Source: Sabethes cyaneus (lineage: Eukaryota; Arthropoda; Insecta; Diptera; Culicidae). From it: a DNA stretch of 64,000 nt. The notes under the pieces were generated by a model. The model did no database searches, had not been told where the DNA came from, and worked only from the letters and a program-made list of their open reading frames with translations. The stretch spans positions 97,898,949 to 97,962,948 of the forward strand of contig NC_071355.1 of assembly GCF_943734655.1 (NCBI RefSeq), in the 5' to 3' direction. Below are positions 43,151 to 55,317 of this stretch, one piece after another. Within the stretch, counting starts at the first letter, position 1, and the number at the start of each line of letters is the position of its first letter. The position numbers were made by a program, and so were the translations under genes.

Positions 43151-44189
43151 TCTGTGCAAAGCTTAATTTGCCTGCTACACAACGTTGCCCAAGACACGTT
43201 TATTCTACTAGCTGCAAACGACTGGCCGAGGTTAGCGACCCGCATTATCAGCGCGCGGCCGCAATCGTGACGACACCGATCATTGCCGACACGATACCAC
43301 TCCGAACCGTTCTTACCCCCTGTAGCGTTAGTAACGCAGAGTATTACTACCGAGTTCTCAAGCTGGGATAAAGCAATGTAACAATCTGTTCTATGACTAG
43401 TCAATCCCCACATCTCTCCTCTTCTTACAAGAAAATATGAAAAATACAACTTGATCTATATAAAAAAAAGTTTTTCAATTTCGAAAGTAGCGATCGCGTT
43501 CCCAATAAATTTACCGTCATAGTCATAAGTCCACGTCTTGCACGCCCTATTTGAGATGCACGAACTCTTCATGCGGTGCTGTTGTATCAATCAAAGCATG
43601 CATACGTAGATATATGTTGAATTTTGTGTCAAAGTTGAGTAGCCCAGTCTAACATCGATACCGGGCCTGAGTGTTGCGGCAGAAATTAATCCTGTTTTTA
43701 CTAATCGCAAATCTAATGCTTCCGGTAATGCAAACAAAAACTATCCTTTTTTATAGATCGCATGATCGACTGTCAAGCAAATTTTAGTCGACACGCTTTC
43801 CTACGCTTTTCCAACCCATGGAATCATCTTTCTGAGCATTTTGCTAAGACGATGCTTTGAAATTTTTCCAGTGAGATTCATCGAACTCTTTTTTTGCTCT
43901 CCTTTACATTATAGTTTCTTCCTCTAAGTCTCTTTGTTCCATATCCCAGTTATCGTTGACTTTAATGATAACCCGTATAGATATGCATATAGATATAGAT
44001 TAGCATATTAAACATTTTAATGTCAATGGGAACAAAATAGCTGTATGCTACTAATTATAAATAGCACCTAAGTAAATGGCAAATTTCAGAGTGAAATACA
44101 ATCCAAACTGGATCCAAAACAGCTTAAACCAGTATGACTCCAGTATGACTGAGTATGTACATTGCCAGGAACCATTTTACTAAATGACG
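43151..44189. other. gene-free stretch
   Basis: No gene; the frames around 43102-43449 overlap the fold-back element. Confidence 0.5.
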
Positions 44190-44605
44190 GTCATACTGAA
44201 CCATCCTTTCGACAATGATCATACAAAACTACTCCACTCTATTTACCAATGGTAGTACCGAACCATATACTTCATGCAATAATAATCGTACCGAATCACT
44301 TCTCCTATCAATGGTCGTACCGAACCATTCACTTCATCTATGGTCGTACCGAACCATATTCTCTTCATCTATGGTCGTACCAAACCATATTCTCTTTATC
44401 TATGGTCATACCGAACCATATTCTCTATGCGACAATGATCGTACCGAACCATTCTCTTCATCTATGGTCGTTCCCAATCATATTCGCTATGCAAAAATGA
44501 TCTTACCGATTCATTTTTCTTATCAATGGTCGTACCGAACCCTATTTTCTTCAGCTATGGTCATACCGAACCATATACTTCTTGCGACAATGGTCTTATC
44601 GAATT
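44190..44605 (+). repeat. 31-bp minisatellite, about 13 diverged units
   Basis: The consensus is built on ATGGTCGTACCGAACCATAT followed by TCTCTTCATCT, with variants in length and base. Because 31 is not a multiple of three, each unit shifts frame, yet a 134-residue frame stays open across it. Confidence 0.92.
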
Positions 44606-45119
44606 ATTTGTTGATATGATGTACCCGTAAGTACACCTTACACCTGGCCATGTCCTTACGATTGTAGAAATGGGTACGTTAGTTGACCATCTACTTTAAG
44701 AGGATGCGCAAAAACTCACGCAATCTTCATAGGTGTTCTTGTCTTTTCCTTACGATATCCATGTGCATTATTTAAGCTTTTTACGGTTAGAGTCTTAATT
44801 GTACAATAGGAGGTGCTTGAGCTAAAGCGAAACAAATAATTAAAATAACATATTATACTTACCTGCTACCAAGGCCGTGTGGCTCAGCCGTCTGCATCTG
44901 GGAACCACGCGGCATCGCACCTCCTAGCTTAGCTACTACCGGGTATGGCAACAAATGATGCAAACTGCTATGAGAGCACGCTTGATCTCTCTGAGTGAGC
45001 GTATAAAAGGTGATGGTTGTGTGAGTTGAATCGGTGATTGAGTATCGATGACAACAATTTGATGCGATTTTTGACCATGCCTGGTGGTATCTTTCTCTAT
45101 CAACTATAAATTGGCCATG
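44606..45119. other. gene-free stretch
   Basis: Nothing firm. GGCCGTGTGGCTCAGCCGTC near 44872 looks faintly tRNA-like but has no B box at the right distance. Confidence 0.4.
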
Positions 45120-45735
45120 TGAATTTGTATTCATTTGTATGGGAGCCCCCCTCCTAAAAAAGAGAGGGGTCCTAATTCATCATAGAAAAAATTTATGCCT
45201 CCAAAAACACCCACATGCCAAATATTTTTCCATTTGATTTATTAGTTATTGAGTTATGAGAAAATTTGTATTTCATTTGCATAGGAGCCTCCCTCCTAAA
45301 GCGGGGAGAGGTTTCAATTCACCATAGAAAACATCCTTGTCTCCAGAAACACCCACATGTCAAATTTTGTTCCATTTGCTTGATTAGTTCTCGAGTTATG
45401 AGGAAATTTGTATTTCATTTGTATGGGAGCCCCCCCTCCTAAAGTGGGGAGGGGTCTTAATTCACCATAGAAAAAATTCTTGTATCCAAAAACATCCACA
45501 TGTAAAATTTTGTTCCATTTGCTTGATTAGTTCTTGAGTTATGCAGAAATTTGTATTTCATTTGTATGGGAGCCCCTTCCCCCCCCCCCTCTTAGTGGGA
45601 GGAGGGGTCTCTAACCATCATAAGAACTTTCCCTGGACCCAAAAACCCCTACGCAAATTTTCACGCCGATCGGTAGTTTTCGATTCTATAAGGAACATAG
45701 GGACAGACAGACAGAAATCCATTTTTATAGGTATA
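45120..45735 (+). repeat. 142-bp tandem array of the GGGAGCCCCCC family with GACA end
   Basis: Four units have GGGAGCC (or AGGAGCC) at 45141, about 45284, 45425 and 45568. Each carries CACCCACATGYCAAAT, CCATTTGCTTGATTAG and GAGTTATG. The array ends TTTTCACGCCGATCGG, CTATAAGGAAC, (GACA)n and TTTTTATAGGTATAGAT. The same family is at 31801-32480 and 26490-26710. Confidence 0.85.
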
Positions 45736-45739
45736 GATA

Positions 45740-48700
45740 AAGTCACCCGTTGTGTTTTAATAGTGATCTGGTTTTGTTACTGCATTTTTGAATGAACCAC
45801 TACTAAAAACATGTTTTTTGTTGCTCCTTTCAATGCTTTAACGGTGCTCTAGATTAACATACACTTTTTTGTTATTTTATGTTATGTTACAGAATTGAAG
45901 TTTAGCATGTAATTAACTCAGTTAAAAATTTTGAAAATTCAAGATATCCTTTTTGTTTAAAAGTGGAAAAGGAAATTTTTGTGCAATACTTTTTTCGTAA
46001 TTTTTCTGAATTCTTGTTTTTGAAAAGTGATAGATAACTCATGAACGCATGGTTGGCATGGTGAATTATGTGATATTAATATAAAAATATCAGGAAACAC
46101 ATTTTTCGAATTGTCAATTCAAAACAAACTTCGTATGTGGCTCTGCAGCTTTTCTACGTATCATTCAAGCCTGCAAAAATTATCTCGTGTGTTCACATAA
46201 TGTTTCTATAAATCACGTTAATATTATAAAAAATAAGGTGATGGTGTTGACGTACCTTAGGAAAGAAAATATAATTATTTCACGCAGTACGTTCTTGTGA
46301 ATTTTACTGTTAAATAATGATTTTGAGGAGTATCAGCATCTTTGGCTCGAGCAGCAAGGTGGATTAATTCGGGGTTTTCAACAAAAAAAGACTAAAATTG
46401 GCGAGAAAATTTATTTTTGTGAAAGATTGTAGGACAATGTCACATTAGTCGTGGTTCCATTTTAATTTGATGTAGAATGATCTAAAATCTTTGTCCAATT
46501 CATTTAAATGTATAATCGGTGGATTTATATCACTATTATAGCAATAACAGTTTAATATCATTTTGGGTCATTCTGCTTAGTTAGTACAATTACCAGGCTG
46601 GTTTGATTTAAAAATATTCAAATCGTTTTACCCCCTTGTGGTTGGACTTTTTTTTATTATTCATAATGTATATTCTTATTTGGTTTGATTGATCAGGTAT
46701 GGGCAGTCGTTGAAGACTTCGCAAAAAAAAAAATCGATCCTTTGAATCGATGAATATCCTTCATGAACATACACTATTCGCCTGCTTCGTCGATAATGCA
46801 TCGACTTTGGATTTTATCATAAACATAACCTGATTGTGAACAGCGGAATTCGCTCAAAAATTGAATGTTGAACATTGAATATGGCCGATGTAGCGGGCAT
46901 AGAATGTCCGGCGATGCCAGAAAGAGTCCAAAACCTAAGAGTATCTTTTTCTACTTCAAGTTGCACAAATTGGTGCAACGGTAAAAGATATGAAAGTGTA
47001 TCTAGGGCTTTTGAGTGTGTTCTGGTTATTACTCCAGTTATCTATTGATATCTTGAAGTTTACTAAGTCTTTTTTGAGCTGATATTTTTGTAGTTTTAAA
47101 AGCCACCACACAAGCGAAATGTATGTTAAATGTATTGTTGCGAAAAAAATGTCAACAATATTTTGACCATTTTATAGGTTTAAACAAATTCTAAACTAAA
47201 TGTGAATCAGAATAAAAATAAATAATTATATATTCATAGTACCTTGGTACCGTAGTAGTTTGGTACCTATTTATGAATACTTCTTTACTCTAGTACATGT
47301 GGGAATTTGATTTTTTTTGCAAATTTGTGTTGCGGCTAAAGATGGCCAATTTGTTGGACAGAACATAAGACCCCATTTCTGTATAAGAATCCATTTCGCT
47401 TTGCGGAGAAATAAGAAAATTGCTGTATTAGCACATGAAAATAATTATAGGACGAGGAAAAAGATCTGTAAATATTAAAATGAAAAAAGTTTATACTTTC
47501 TTTCACCAGCACCACCAACACAAGCTTGTACAACGGAAGCAGGATTGGTGGTACGAAATTCTTTTTTTTTATTGAAGTTCACGACGATTTGTAACCAGTA
47601 CTTCGTGCGTCTTAGTGTCCTTTCATATGTAGTGGTCTGATATGTATAACAAAAGTAGCGGCCAAATTTTTTCATCCTTACTTAAACACTCAGGCGCGAC
47701 CGAGCCGAGGGTGGATAGGATGAGTTATAGTTCCTCGTCCTGATGATGACCCGGCTTCTTTCCCTCTACTTTATGTGTAAGGTTTCGCAAGAGGTTGTTA
47801 TGCCGCTTTCCTCCCATCGTGTTGTGCGTGTGTGGGATGATTTTGTACTGTCCATTTTCCAGCACTTGTATTCCCATTCCTTGGTTCGGACCGAGCCGTA
47901 TCTCGCTCCATCTTACCAAGCATCGCCAGGTCTGGTTTTTCTTTTCAGCTTTCCATCACGCCTTTTTCCCAAATACGATCTTTCGTAGCTTTCGAATCTT
48001 TGCACAAATGACTGCGGGTGGGGTGGGTGGTGGAAATGAAAAACGAAGACGCTTGTATGTTTTCCTTTAAGCTGATCGAAATTGTTTCCATGGAATGATG
48101 GATGGATGGACGTACGTTGACGGAAGGATGTTTCACTCAATACTGTCTGCCCTGTCCTTATATAATATGTATACGAAAATCTCCGTGTGCGAATGTGTTT
48201 GGAACTTATCTTTTGGGTCAGAATAAATACATGCTTTGAAGAGTCATCGCTAACGACCAGATGGAGGAGTTTAAAGAACGAAATTAAGTCGATATTTTTA
48301 AAGTTTAGACAAGGCCACGTCTGGGTTCGCGTTGAAGAGGGTAAAGGTTGTCAAATCGATAAATCATTGTTGGGGTACGTTTCGTATACTAATAAAGTTG
48401 TATCGATTTTGCGTGAAAGCTTGACGTTTTAATGGTTCTACAAGGCGGCTCGTGATTGTGGGATTTGCGTTCATACTGTGTTCAGCGTTCTCAGACTTTA
48501 AGAGAAAGTGTGATATGTTTTGGTTTTATAATTCAGGACTTTTTACTTCCAGTTTGGTATATCAAATGAGCAACGAACAAATATGGGACGAATAGATGTA
48601 GATATTAGCCACTCCAGCAATTCTTTTGTCACGAGCGTACAAAGGGTTTTTAAACAGCTCGTCCTTATTTAAATCAGTTTTATCACATTTACTAAACTAA

Positions 48701-50280
48701 TTTTGTCTGAGTTCATCAATGCCTGAGTATTCCACATTTCATTTTTTCCGTTTTATTTTGCTCGGGTAGTCTGTTTTATGAAATTATAGGGTGTTTTAAG
48801 GTATTTTTCGTTTTCTTCTGCTCCTTATCACGTCAAAAATTATTAAAATTAAAAATTATCAAAAATTAAAACGTTTCAATAGAAATATTTTTCTGCTGGC
48901 TTAAGATGTACATGTCTGAGTGAACAATAAAAGTGCAGTTAGATATTAAGTTGAGCATTTCTCAGAAATTATTTTTTTGTTACCATTTTTGTTTTGTTTT
49001 ATTTCTTTTTACAGCAATTTTGGATATTATTTGATGCAATAGATGCAAGAATATATAGAGTAAGAATAATATTTAGAATAGTCTATGGACAGTCGACAAT
49101 AGCTTCACTAATGTATACGATTGGATTTGCAATCGAAATAAAGTTCAGTAACTAAATTCAAACGACATGCTGTTATTCACAATTGAAATGATGTCTGTAG
49201 ACTAATGGGGTGCTCAGTTAGTCATTTGCCTGATTCTGGCACAACCTTAATTTGAATAAATCCTTCTTGTACGAGTCCGTCGCCATCACTGATTTAAGTT
49301 TTCGTAGACAGCACAGCAGGACAGGCCACTGTGCATGCAATAACATTCTATGGGGATTTAAACTTTCAGTTTGCTACGTCGCGTGTTTGGGAATTATTAC
49401 GCTACTAATGTTTCCACGCTCCTTTAAAACGAAGCGTCGTAAATGTTATTTCTCCATTTTTAGTTTCTCGTCAACCTAGTAATCATTTACATGATGGTAA
49501 TGGCGATGACGATGATTACGAGTTTGACTCTACAGCTCGTGTAAACCTAGGGTGAAAGAAATGACTGTTTTCATCATGTTTTTACACTTTTGGCTAGTTG
49601 CCGTAGCAACGTTACACCTCTGCACTAAAGTTGGATTAGATTAAACTTTAGTATTTCGTTTTGCTATTTCTTTTTACAGAAGTGTTTGGTTGTGTGTTGC
49701 TTTTACCAGTTTTACCAATCAGTACATTTTGCTATCACTTGAACCAAATAAAAATGTATCGAATCTAAGTTCCTAGGAATTCCCTCAAAGTCAGTGAACA
49801 GAATAAATAAAGAATATACAAAATGAAATCAATCAATATTTTATTGCATCACCTTTGTTGTGTTATGTATTCCTCACACTATACAAAGTTCGATTTGCTG
49901 TGCACACAGCTGACCATTAACTGTAGGCTAGGCAATTTCTTAAGTTTGTTAGAAGCTTCTTTTGTCGTAGTTTGCCTCTGCTAATTTGGTTTCTCACCGC
50001 ATGGTTGGTTTTGGCAAAATTTGGTTCAAATCCGTGACGGTAGATTGCACGTTTGAATTTTTTTTCGGTCATTTCGCGTGGAATGACCCATATACGTTAG
50101 TTTCAAATTGACAGTAGGATAGTAAACAGATGCTAGATCCGGTCTTCCAATAATGGTGGAGTTGTAGGTATGCTTTCCGTCAATAAGCGTTTTTAATGCG
50201 CTGAAACCTCAAACCGCATTTTCGCTATTGATTGATAACTGTTGTGAAATAGGAACTACTTCACTATTTCATCTACACGA
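45740..50280. other. 4.5 kb without recognised gene
   Basis: Little sign of transposons. 47.6-48.2 kb has a higher G+C content and several overlapping short frames on both strands, none with a recognisable family. It could be intronic or regulatory DNA of a gene outside the window. Confidence 0.4.
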
Positions 50281-50289
50281 ACAATCGGT

Positions 50290-51110
50290 CGAATGGATGA
50301 ACTCATACTCATCATAACACTAAGGATATTTCGAATAAAAGTCGGATCCAGTGTTTCATCGGTGTTCTCGAATGAGTTAGGGGTTCCTCAAGGTAGCAAC
50401 ATGGGACCTTTGCTTTTCTTGCTCTTCTATAACAATGTCGCTTTATTGCTGTTTCCAAGAGTTGCTCGATTTATTTGGTGAATGATGCAAACGAAACTGG
50501 CTCATTGTGAGCGTTGCCAAATGCAATGAGTTTTCAGCGCATTAAAAACTCGATTTGCTACAGTTACGCTACCGCTAGTATTCAGTTACGCAAAGTGGAT
50601 CGAGTTAGTGACTTTGGCCTCTTGCTGAACATAAAACTGACGTTTAACTTACATCGTGAGCTAATGATCTCTGAAGTATCTCTGATGCTTGGATTCATCT
50701 GTAAGATTGAACGAAATTTTGAGGATACCCATTGTCTTAAGTCACTGTATTGGTCCCTAGTTTTCCCGCTGGTGAAGATTCACAGTTTGGTGTGGTACCA
50801 TAAGCAGCTAACTTGGAACATACGGATTAAACGCATGCAAAGGAGGTTCATGCGACTTGGTTTGCGCTATCTCCGATATCACCATCCCGATAACTTGCCA
50901 CCTTACGCAGATAGACGCTGTTTACTTAAGCTTGATATCTGGAACGCGGATACGAAATACAACTGGCAATATTTTTTAGCTAAAATGATCAATGGCGAAC
51001 TTTACTCTCCAATCTATATTTTATTGTCTGATTTCGGTATGTGTCTATTCAATCGTTTGAATAGAAACATTGCAGAAGAAATTTGAGTTTTGGACATAAA
51101 AAAATTCATA
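50290..51110 (+). pseudogene. CR1/Jockey-like reverse transcriptase remnant
   Basis: The first piece (50293-50481) reads VGSSVSSVFSNELGVPQGSN then MGPLLFLLFYNNVALLL, the RT block with GVPQGS..GPLLF. The catalytic FADD block that should follow is lost to a stop and frame change. The second piece (50514-51086) starts MSFQRIKNS and reads DFGLLLNIKLTFNLH, MLGFICKIERNF, CLKSLYWSLVFPLV, IKRMQRRFMRLGLRYLRYH and NLPPYADRRCLLKL. This is the thumb and C-terminal region of CR1/Jockey-type pol. The 5' part with the endonuclease is missing. It is nonfunctional. Confidence 0.82.
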
Positions 51111-51354
51111 AAAAGAACAAATCCTCAAAGTTTGAACAAAATCGCAGCACTTTTTATCATGGAATTACTAAGTGCGTACACCTGTATCAACCGGGTACAA
51201 CTAAAACATTCAAATTGACTTTTTCCAATTTTTTCCCGATGGATTTTTTTAAAATTAGCATATTCTGAATCGTGAAGACGTGTACTAACACGTTGTGAAA
51301 GAAAATTTTATGTACATCAAAGTTGCATAATCGCACCCTTCAGACATAGCGTGC

Positions 51355-51480
51355 GGCGGTGGTAGATAAAACCACAGACAAACAGACGAGACACTCATGT
51401 TAATTTCATCGTCCAATCAAAAATCACTCATTTTTCAAAAAAGCATGTTTCGCAGCATGACCACACTGCGGCGCACGACT
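51355..51480 (-). repeat. dispersed repeat, inverted copy of 940-1050
   Basis: Its reverse complement matches 940-1050 through GCGAAACATG, TTTTTTGAAAAATGAGT, GATTGGACGAT and TCTGTTTGTCTGTGG. It lies next to the 3' end of the R1-type element. Confidence 0.65.
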
Positions 51481-51534
51481 GTAGCACGAGTTGGGAAATC
51501 TGCTGAGCACCTTAGAAGATACGGTACTATCAGA

Positions 51535-54220
51535 CACCTGAGAAGATAACTCAGGGAGTGGGGTTTGGGTATCCCGACCCCCCTAATGGGGCGTGAGGAT
51601 CCCGACCCACTAAAACCCTACTCGAGTCTCCAGCCGCAATCCCCCCTGGCATCACCTTATCGGTATTACTTCAGGGAGGGGCTATTGTGCTTAATGCACT
51701 CGCTTAGATAACTACTGGACTATGGTAGTTAGGCTGTTTATTCGCCGTTGATCGGCTCTCCAGTGGTTTTGTAGCTCGAGTACAATCTGGGTAGCAGCCG
51801 CATGGACCGCTCCCCAGACGTCCGAGCTGGAACACATCCTTTGGACTTAGTTATCCGGGGTAGTGTCCTGTCCGCTCACTGCCATCATGTTGCTTCTCGC
51901 GCCTGCGAAACGAGGGCATATGAAGAAAGCATGTTCTGCCGTTTCCTCAACATCCACGCATTCGGGACACGCGGGGGACTCCGCATGCCCAAACTTGTGC
52001 AGATACTGTTTGAAGCAACCATGCCCTGACAGAATCTGTGTCAGGTGGAAGTTGACTTCGCCGTGGCACCTGTTGACCCACCCGGATAGTTCCGGGATAA
52101 GTCGATGTGTCCATCGATCTTTTGTGGAATTAGACCATGCCCGCTGCCATGTGGTCATCGAGGCCGATCTTGTGGTCCTCCGCATGTCTCTAGTTCCACG
52201 TTGGTTGAAGCACTCTACGTCTTCGCTGATGATAATGCCAATAGGCATCATACTTGCTAAGACGCAGATTGCGTCATGTGAAACTGTGCGATACGCACTC
52301 GCCACTCTCAAGCACATGAGACGATAGGTGCTTTCCAGCTTGGCTAGATAGCTTTTGGTACCTAACGCCGATGACCACACCGGTCCGCCATACCTAAGTA
52401 TAGACTGGACCACGTTGGCTAATAGCCTTCGCTTGCTGACATATACCGCAGAGCTATTAGACATCATACGAGACAATGCCGAAATAGCTGTGGAAGCCTT
52501 CTTGCAGGCATAGTCGACGTGGCTCCCGAACTTGAGCTTGTCGTCGACCATGACTCCCAGAAGTTTTAAGGACCGCGTTGACGAAATAGTGGAGTCGCCG
52601 ACGCTGATATTTGCTTGCTGTACCGACTTGCGGTTGTTCACCACGATAACCTCCGTTTTATGATGCGCTAGCTCCAGTTTCCTGGATCGCATCCAATCTT
52701 CAACAATGCTTATAGAGTGGGCAGCCGTCAACTCAACCTCTCTGATAGGTTCACCATAGACTTCCAAGGTGATATCGTCCGCAAAGCCAACTATCACCAT
52801 ATTCGGGCCATATTCGGGATTCCGTCTGGCTCCGGTGCCTTGCTCACCTTTAGGGATTTAGCGATCTCAATGAGCTCCTCATTCGTAACCGTCACTTCGT
52901 GCCCGACCGCCAAACCGCCGTCGCCCACGTTACTTTGGATGTTCGGTTGGGAGGCCGACCATCCTACGCTATGGTCTGAGATACTGGAACGTCGGCCGTG
53001 GGACGACTTAGCGGCCTGGGGTCAGGGCCTTGGCTCGTGGCGCGGAAAGAGGCCCTCGATGATCCGCTCCAGCATCTCTGGCGATTGCTCTGAGGGCGCT
53101 ATCACTCCCTTGGTCTTTGCCATTATGACCCTGTAGGCATCACCCCACGGGTTCGCATTGGCACTATCACATAACCTTTCAAAGCAGGCTCGTTTACTAG
53201 CTTTTATCCCACTCTTAAGCGCAGGGCGTGCAGCAGCAAGTGCTACTCGACATTCAGCCCTGCCTTCGTCCGAACGAGCTCTTTGCATAATTCTCCTCGC
53301 ACGAAAGCACGCTCCGCGGAGTTCCGCAATTTCATCTGTCCACCAGTAAGCCGGTGACCTGCCATACCTATGTCGACCTTTCCTAGGCATGGTAGCGTCA
53401 CATGCTCGCGACAGTACCTCAACCAAATGATCTGCGTTCGGATCGGGGAAACCACGATCACCGCACTCTCTTCGGATTGCTTCCACAAATACTTCGGGAT
53501 CGAGGTATGATGTCTTCCATCCACGGGTGGTTGGAGTGTCGGCTCTACTCGCCGCCTGCCGTCTCGTTATCTGACCGACACCATAGCGGACCGCCTGATG
53601 GTCACTGCGAGTGTATCCATTGTCTACCCTCCAGTCTCCTATCAGACCAGGACTGCCGAATGTCACGTCGATGATAGACTCCGCACCGTTCCTACTGAAG
53701 GTACTTGTGGTGCCGACGTTGACCAGATCTACGTTGAGCTTTGCCAGAGCTTCAAGCAGAATCCGGCCCCTATGGTTCGTGCGACGACTTCCCCACACTA
53801 CCGCCCAAGCGTTAAAGTCGCCCGCCATAACCAACGGCCTTAGACCAGTCAGCACAACTGATACTCGTCCGCGTCTACCGTCCGCGTAAACTGCTCGATA
53901 GACCAACTCGGCGGAGCATAACAGCTGCAGTAGAACACTCCACCCACTTTGGCAACCACGAATCCCTCGTCTGCAGTTGACACAACATCTTGAACCGGGA
54001 ACCTGCTTGTCGTCCATATAGCCGCCGTCCCGGACCTATCCGACACCCAGTTACCGTTTCCGGCAGGGATGCGGTATGGGTCCGAGATGATTGCAATGTC
54101 CGTCAACGATTCAGTAACTGCTTGGTACAACAGCTGCTGGGCCGCGTGGCAGTGGTTCAAGTTCAGTTGCATTACCTGCACTACGCCCGTGTTATAGTCG
54201 CCGGCGCGCCTGCCGGACAC
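51535..54220 (-). pseudogene. R1-clade retrotransposon pol, frameshifted and internally deleted
   Basis: ORF2 of an R1-type non-LTR element, read in three pieces. The endonuclease starts after the gag ORF (VQVMQLNLNHCHAAQQLLYQ, AIISDPYR, GTAAIWTT, CYAPPSW) and breaks at a frameshift near 53870. It continues in the 53022-54017 frame (VMAGDFNAWAVVWGSRRTNH, GYTRSDHQAVRY, SPAYWWTDEIAELR). That frame stops, and a shifted stretch reads TNEELIEIAKSLKVSKAPEP then DGIPNM before jumping at about 52805 to VIVGFADDITLEVYGEPI. RT blocks between these, several hundred residues in a full element, are deleted. The thumb and C-terminus are open to 51847 (KLLGVMVDDKLKFGSHVDYA; zinc motif CPECVDVEETAEHAFFICPR). 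The final SDVWGAVHAAATQIVLELQ is in another frame (about 51730-51840). 3' UTR runs to about 51535. It cannot transpose on its own. Confidence 0.88.
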
Positions 54221-55098
54221 TTCGGGCCTCCTGTTGTGTGCTTAGCGTCCCGTTGGCCGGTACATATCAGGCACTTGGGTGGCGCAGTACAGTCCCTCGC
54301 TATATGGCCCGTACCGCCACATCTCCTACACAAGTGGCTTCGGTCTGGCCCCTTACAGCTCCAGGACCTGTGCCCTCTCTCAAAGCACCGGAAGCAGGCC
54401 TCCGGCTGCTGGAACACGCTCAGTGGGCACACGGACCATCCCACCTTCAGCTTAGCCACTTTCAGGGCTGCATTTCCGTCTTCCAATGGAAGTCTTATAG
54501 TTGCTACCTGGGTTCCCGCCGGTCTCTTACGCAGACGAACTGCCTCGGTAGTCACCACCACTTTGCATTGCTCGTTGAGAGCTCGTGCTAGTTCGCCCGC
54601 TTGGGTGATCTCGTCCAGGTTTTTAAGCTGGAGAGTCATCTCGGGCGTTAGTGCGCGAATCTGCACGCTATCGCCAAGGACCTTTTCTGCCAGCACTTTG
54701 TAAGCAGAACCCTTTTCAGTGGCATTCTTTTTGAGTTCAAGAATCATGTCGCCTGTGCGAGAGCGACGGATATTCCGCACATCCGCGCCAAGACCCTTCA
54801 ACTGATCATGCCCTCTCATCATGCCCTTTAAAACTTCCGCATATTTCGGCCCCTCAGTTTTGAGGATAAGGGCATCGCCTTTGCTCCTTTTTTTCCTAGC
54901 CACTTTCGGTGGAGCTCGATCCTCCTCTTTCTTCCTGGCCTTCTTCTTTTTGACCAACTCCCACTGGTTGTCGGACGCTAACAGCGTCTTGTTACCCTCA
55001 GTAGGTCCTTCGGTTGGCTTACGACCCTCTGCTATCAGGCGCTTCTTTGGACCCGTGGGGGTTTCTTCCCCTGGGGACTGCATGAGAAGGCGAAACAA
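54181..55098 (-). CDS. R1-clade ORF1 (gag) with three zinc knuckles
   Basis: 305 residues in an open frame; the likely start is the Met at 55083 (MQSPGEETPTG) or the first Met at 55098. A Lys-rich N-terminal half (KKKKARKKEEDR, ARKKRSKGD) is followed by a structured region (YAEVLKGM, SRTGDMILELKK, LDEITQAGELARAL, VATIRLPLEDGNAALKVAKL). Three CCHC knuckles follow: CFRCFERGHRSWSC, CRRCGGTGHIARDC and CLICTGQRDAKH..C. This is the order of R1/LOA-type gag proteins, which package element RNA. It overlaps the start of the pol frame by 40 bases, as in many R1 elements. The gag frame is intact while pol is broken. The 5' UTR seems short or truncated. Confidence 0.85.
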   Translation of the reverse strand: MFRLLMQSPGEETPTGPKKRLIAEGRKPTEGPTEGNKTLLASDNQWELVKKKKARKKEEDRAPPKVARKKRSKGDALILKTEGPKYAEVLKGMMRGHDQLKGLGADVRNIRRSRTGDMILELKKNATEKGSAYKVLAEKVLGDSVQIRALTPEMTLQLKNLDEITQAGELARALNEQCKVVVTTEAVRLRKRPAGTQVATIRLPLEDGNAALKVAKLKVGWSVCPLSVFQQPEACFRCFERGHRSWSCKGPDRSHLCRRCGGTGHIARDCTAPPKCLICTGQRDAKHTTGGPKCPAGAPATITRA

Positions 55099-55317
55099 AT
55101 ACTATGATAGTATAGTAAACCGACACCAGAAGATAGTGCTGATGTCATACTTTTTACTCATGCATGAGGAGATCAAAGACTGGGATATCTAGTTCCTTTA
55201 ATAATCTATGCTAAAAGTGAATCTGGACACCCTTTGTGCGTCACCGGTACGTGGTACGAACTGGAACCGTTTGACATAACTTCGTTTACATGTTTATGAA
55301 GAGAAACTGTTGGCTGA

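Noticed and set aside
44215..44619. 134-residue ORF of repeated VVPNH/TEPYS units
   Set aside because: Explained by the 31-bp minisatellite; no sign of coding selection.
45120..45735. Regular repeats that might suggest a CRISPR-like array
   Set aside because: Units are ~142 bp, contiguous and diverged, with no short conserved repeat or unique spacers; the genome is eukaryotic.
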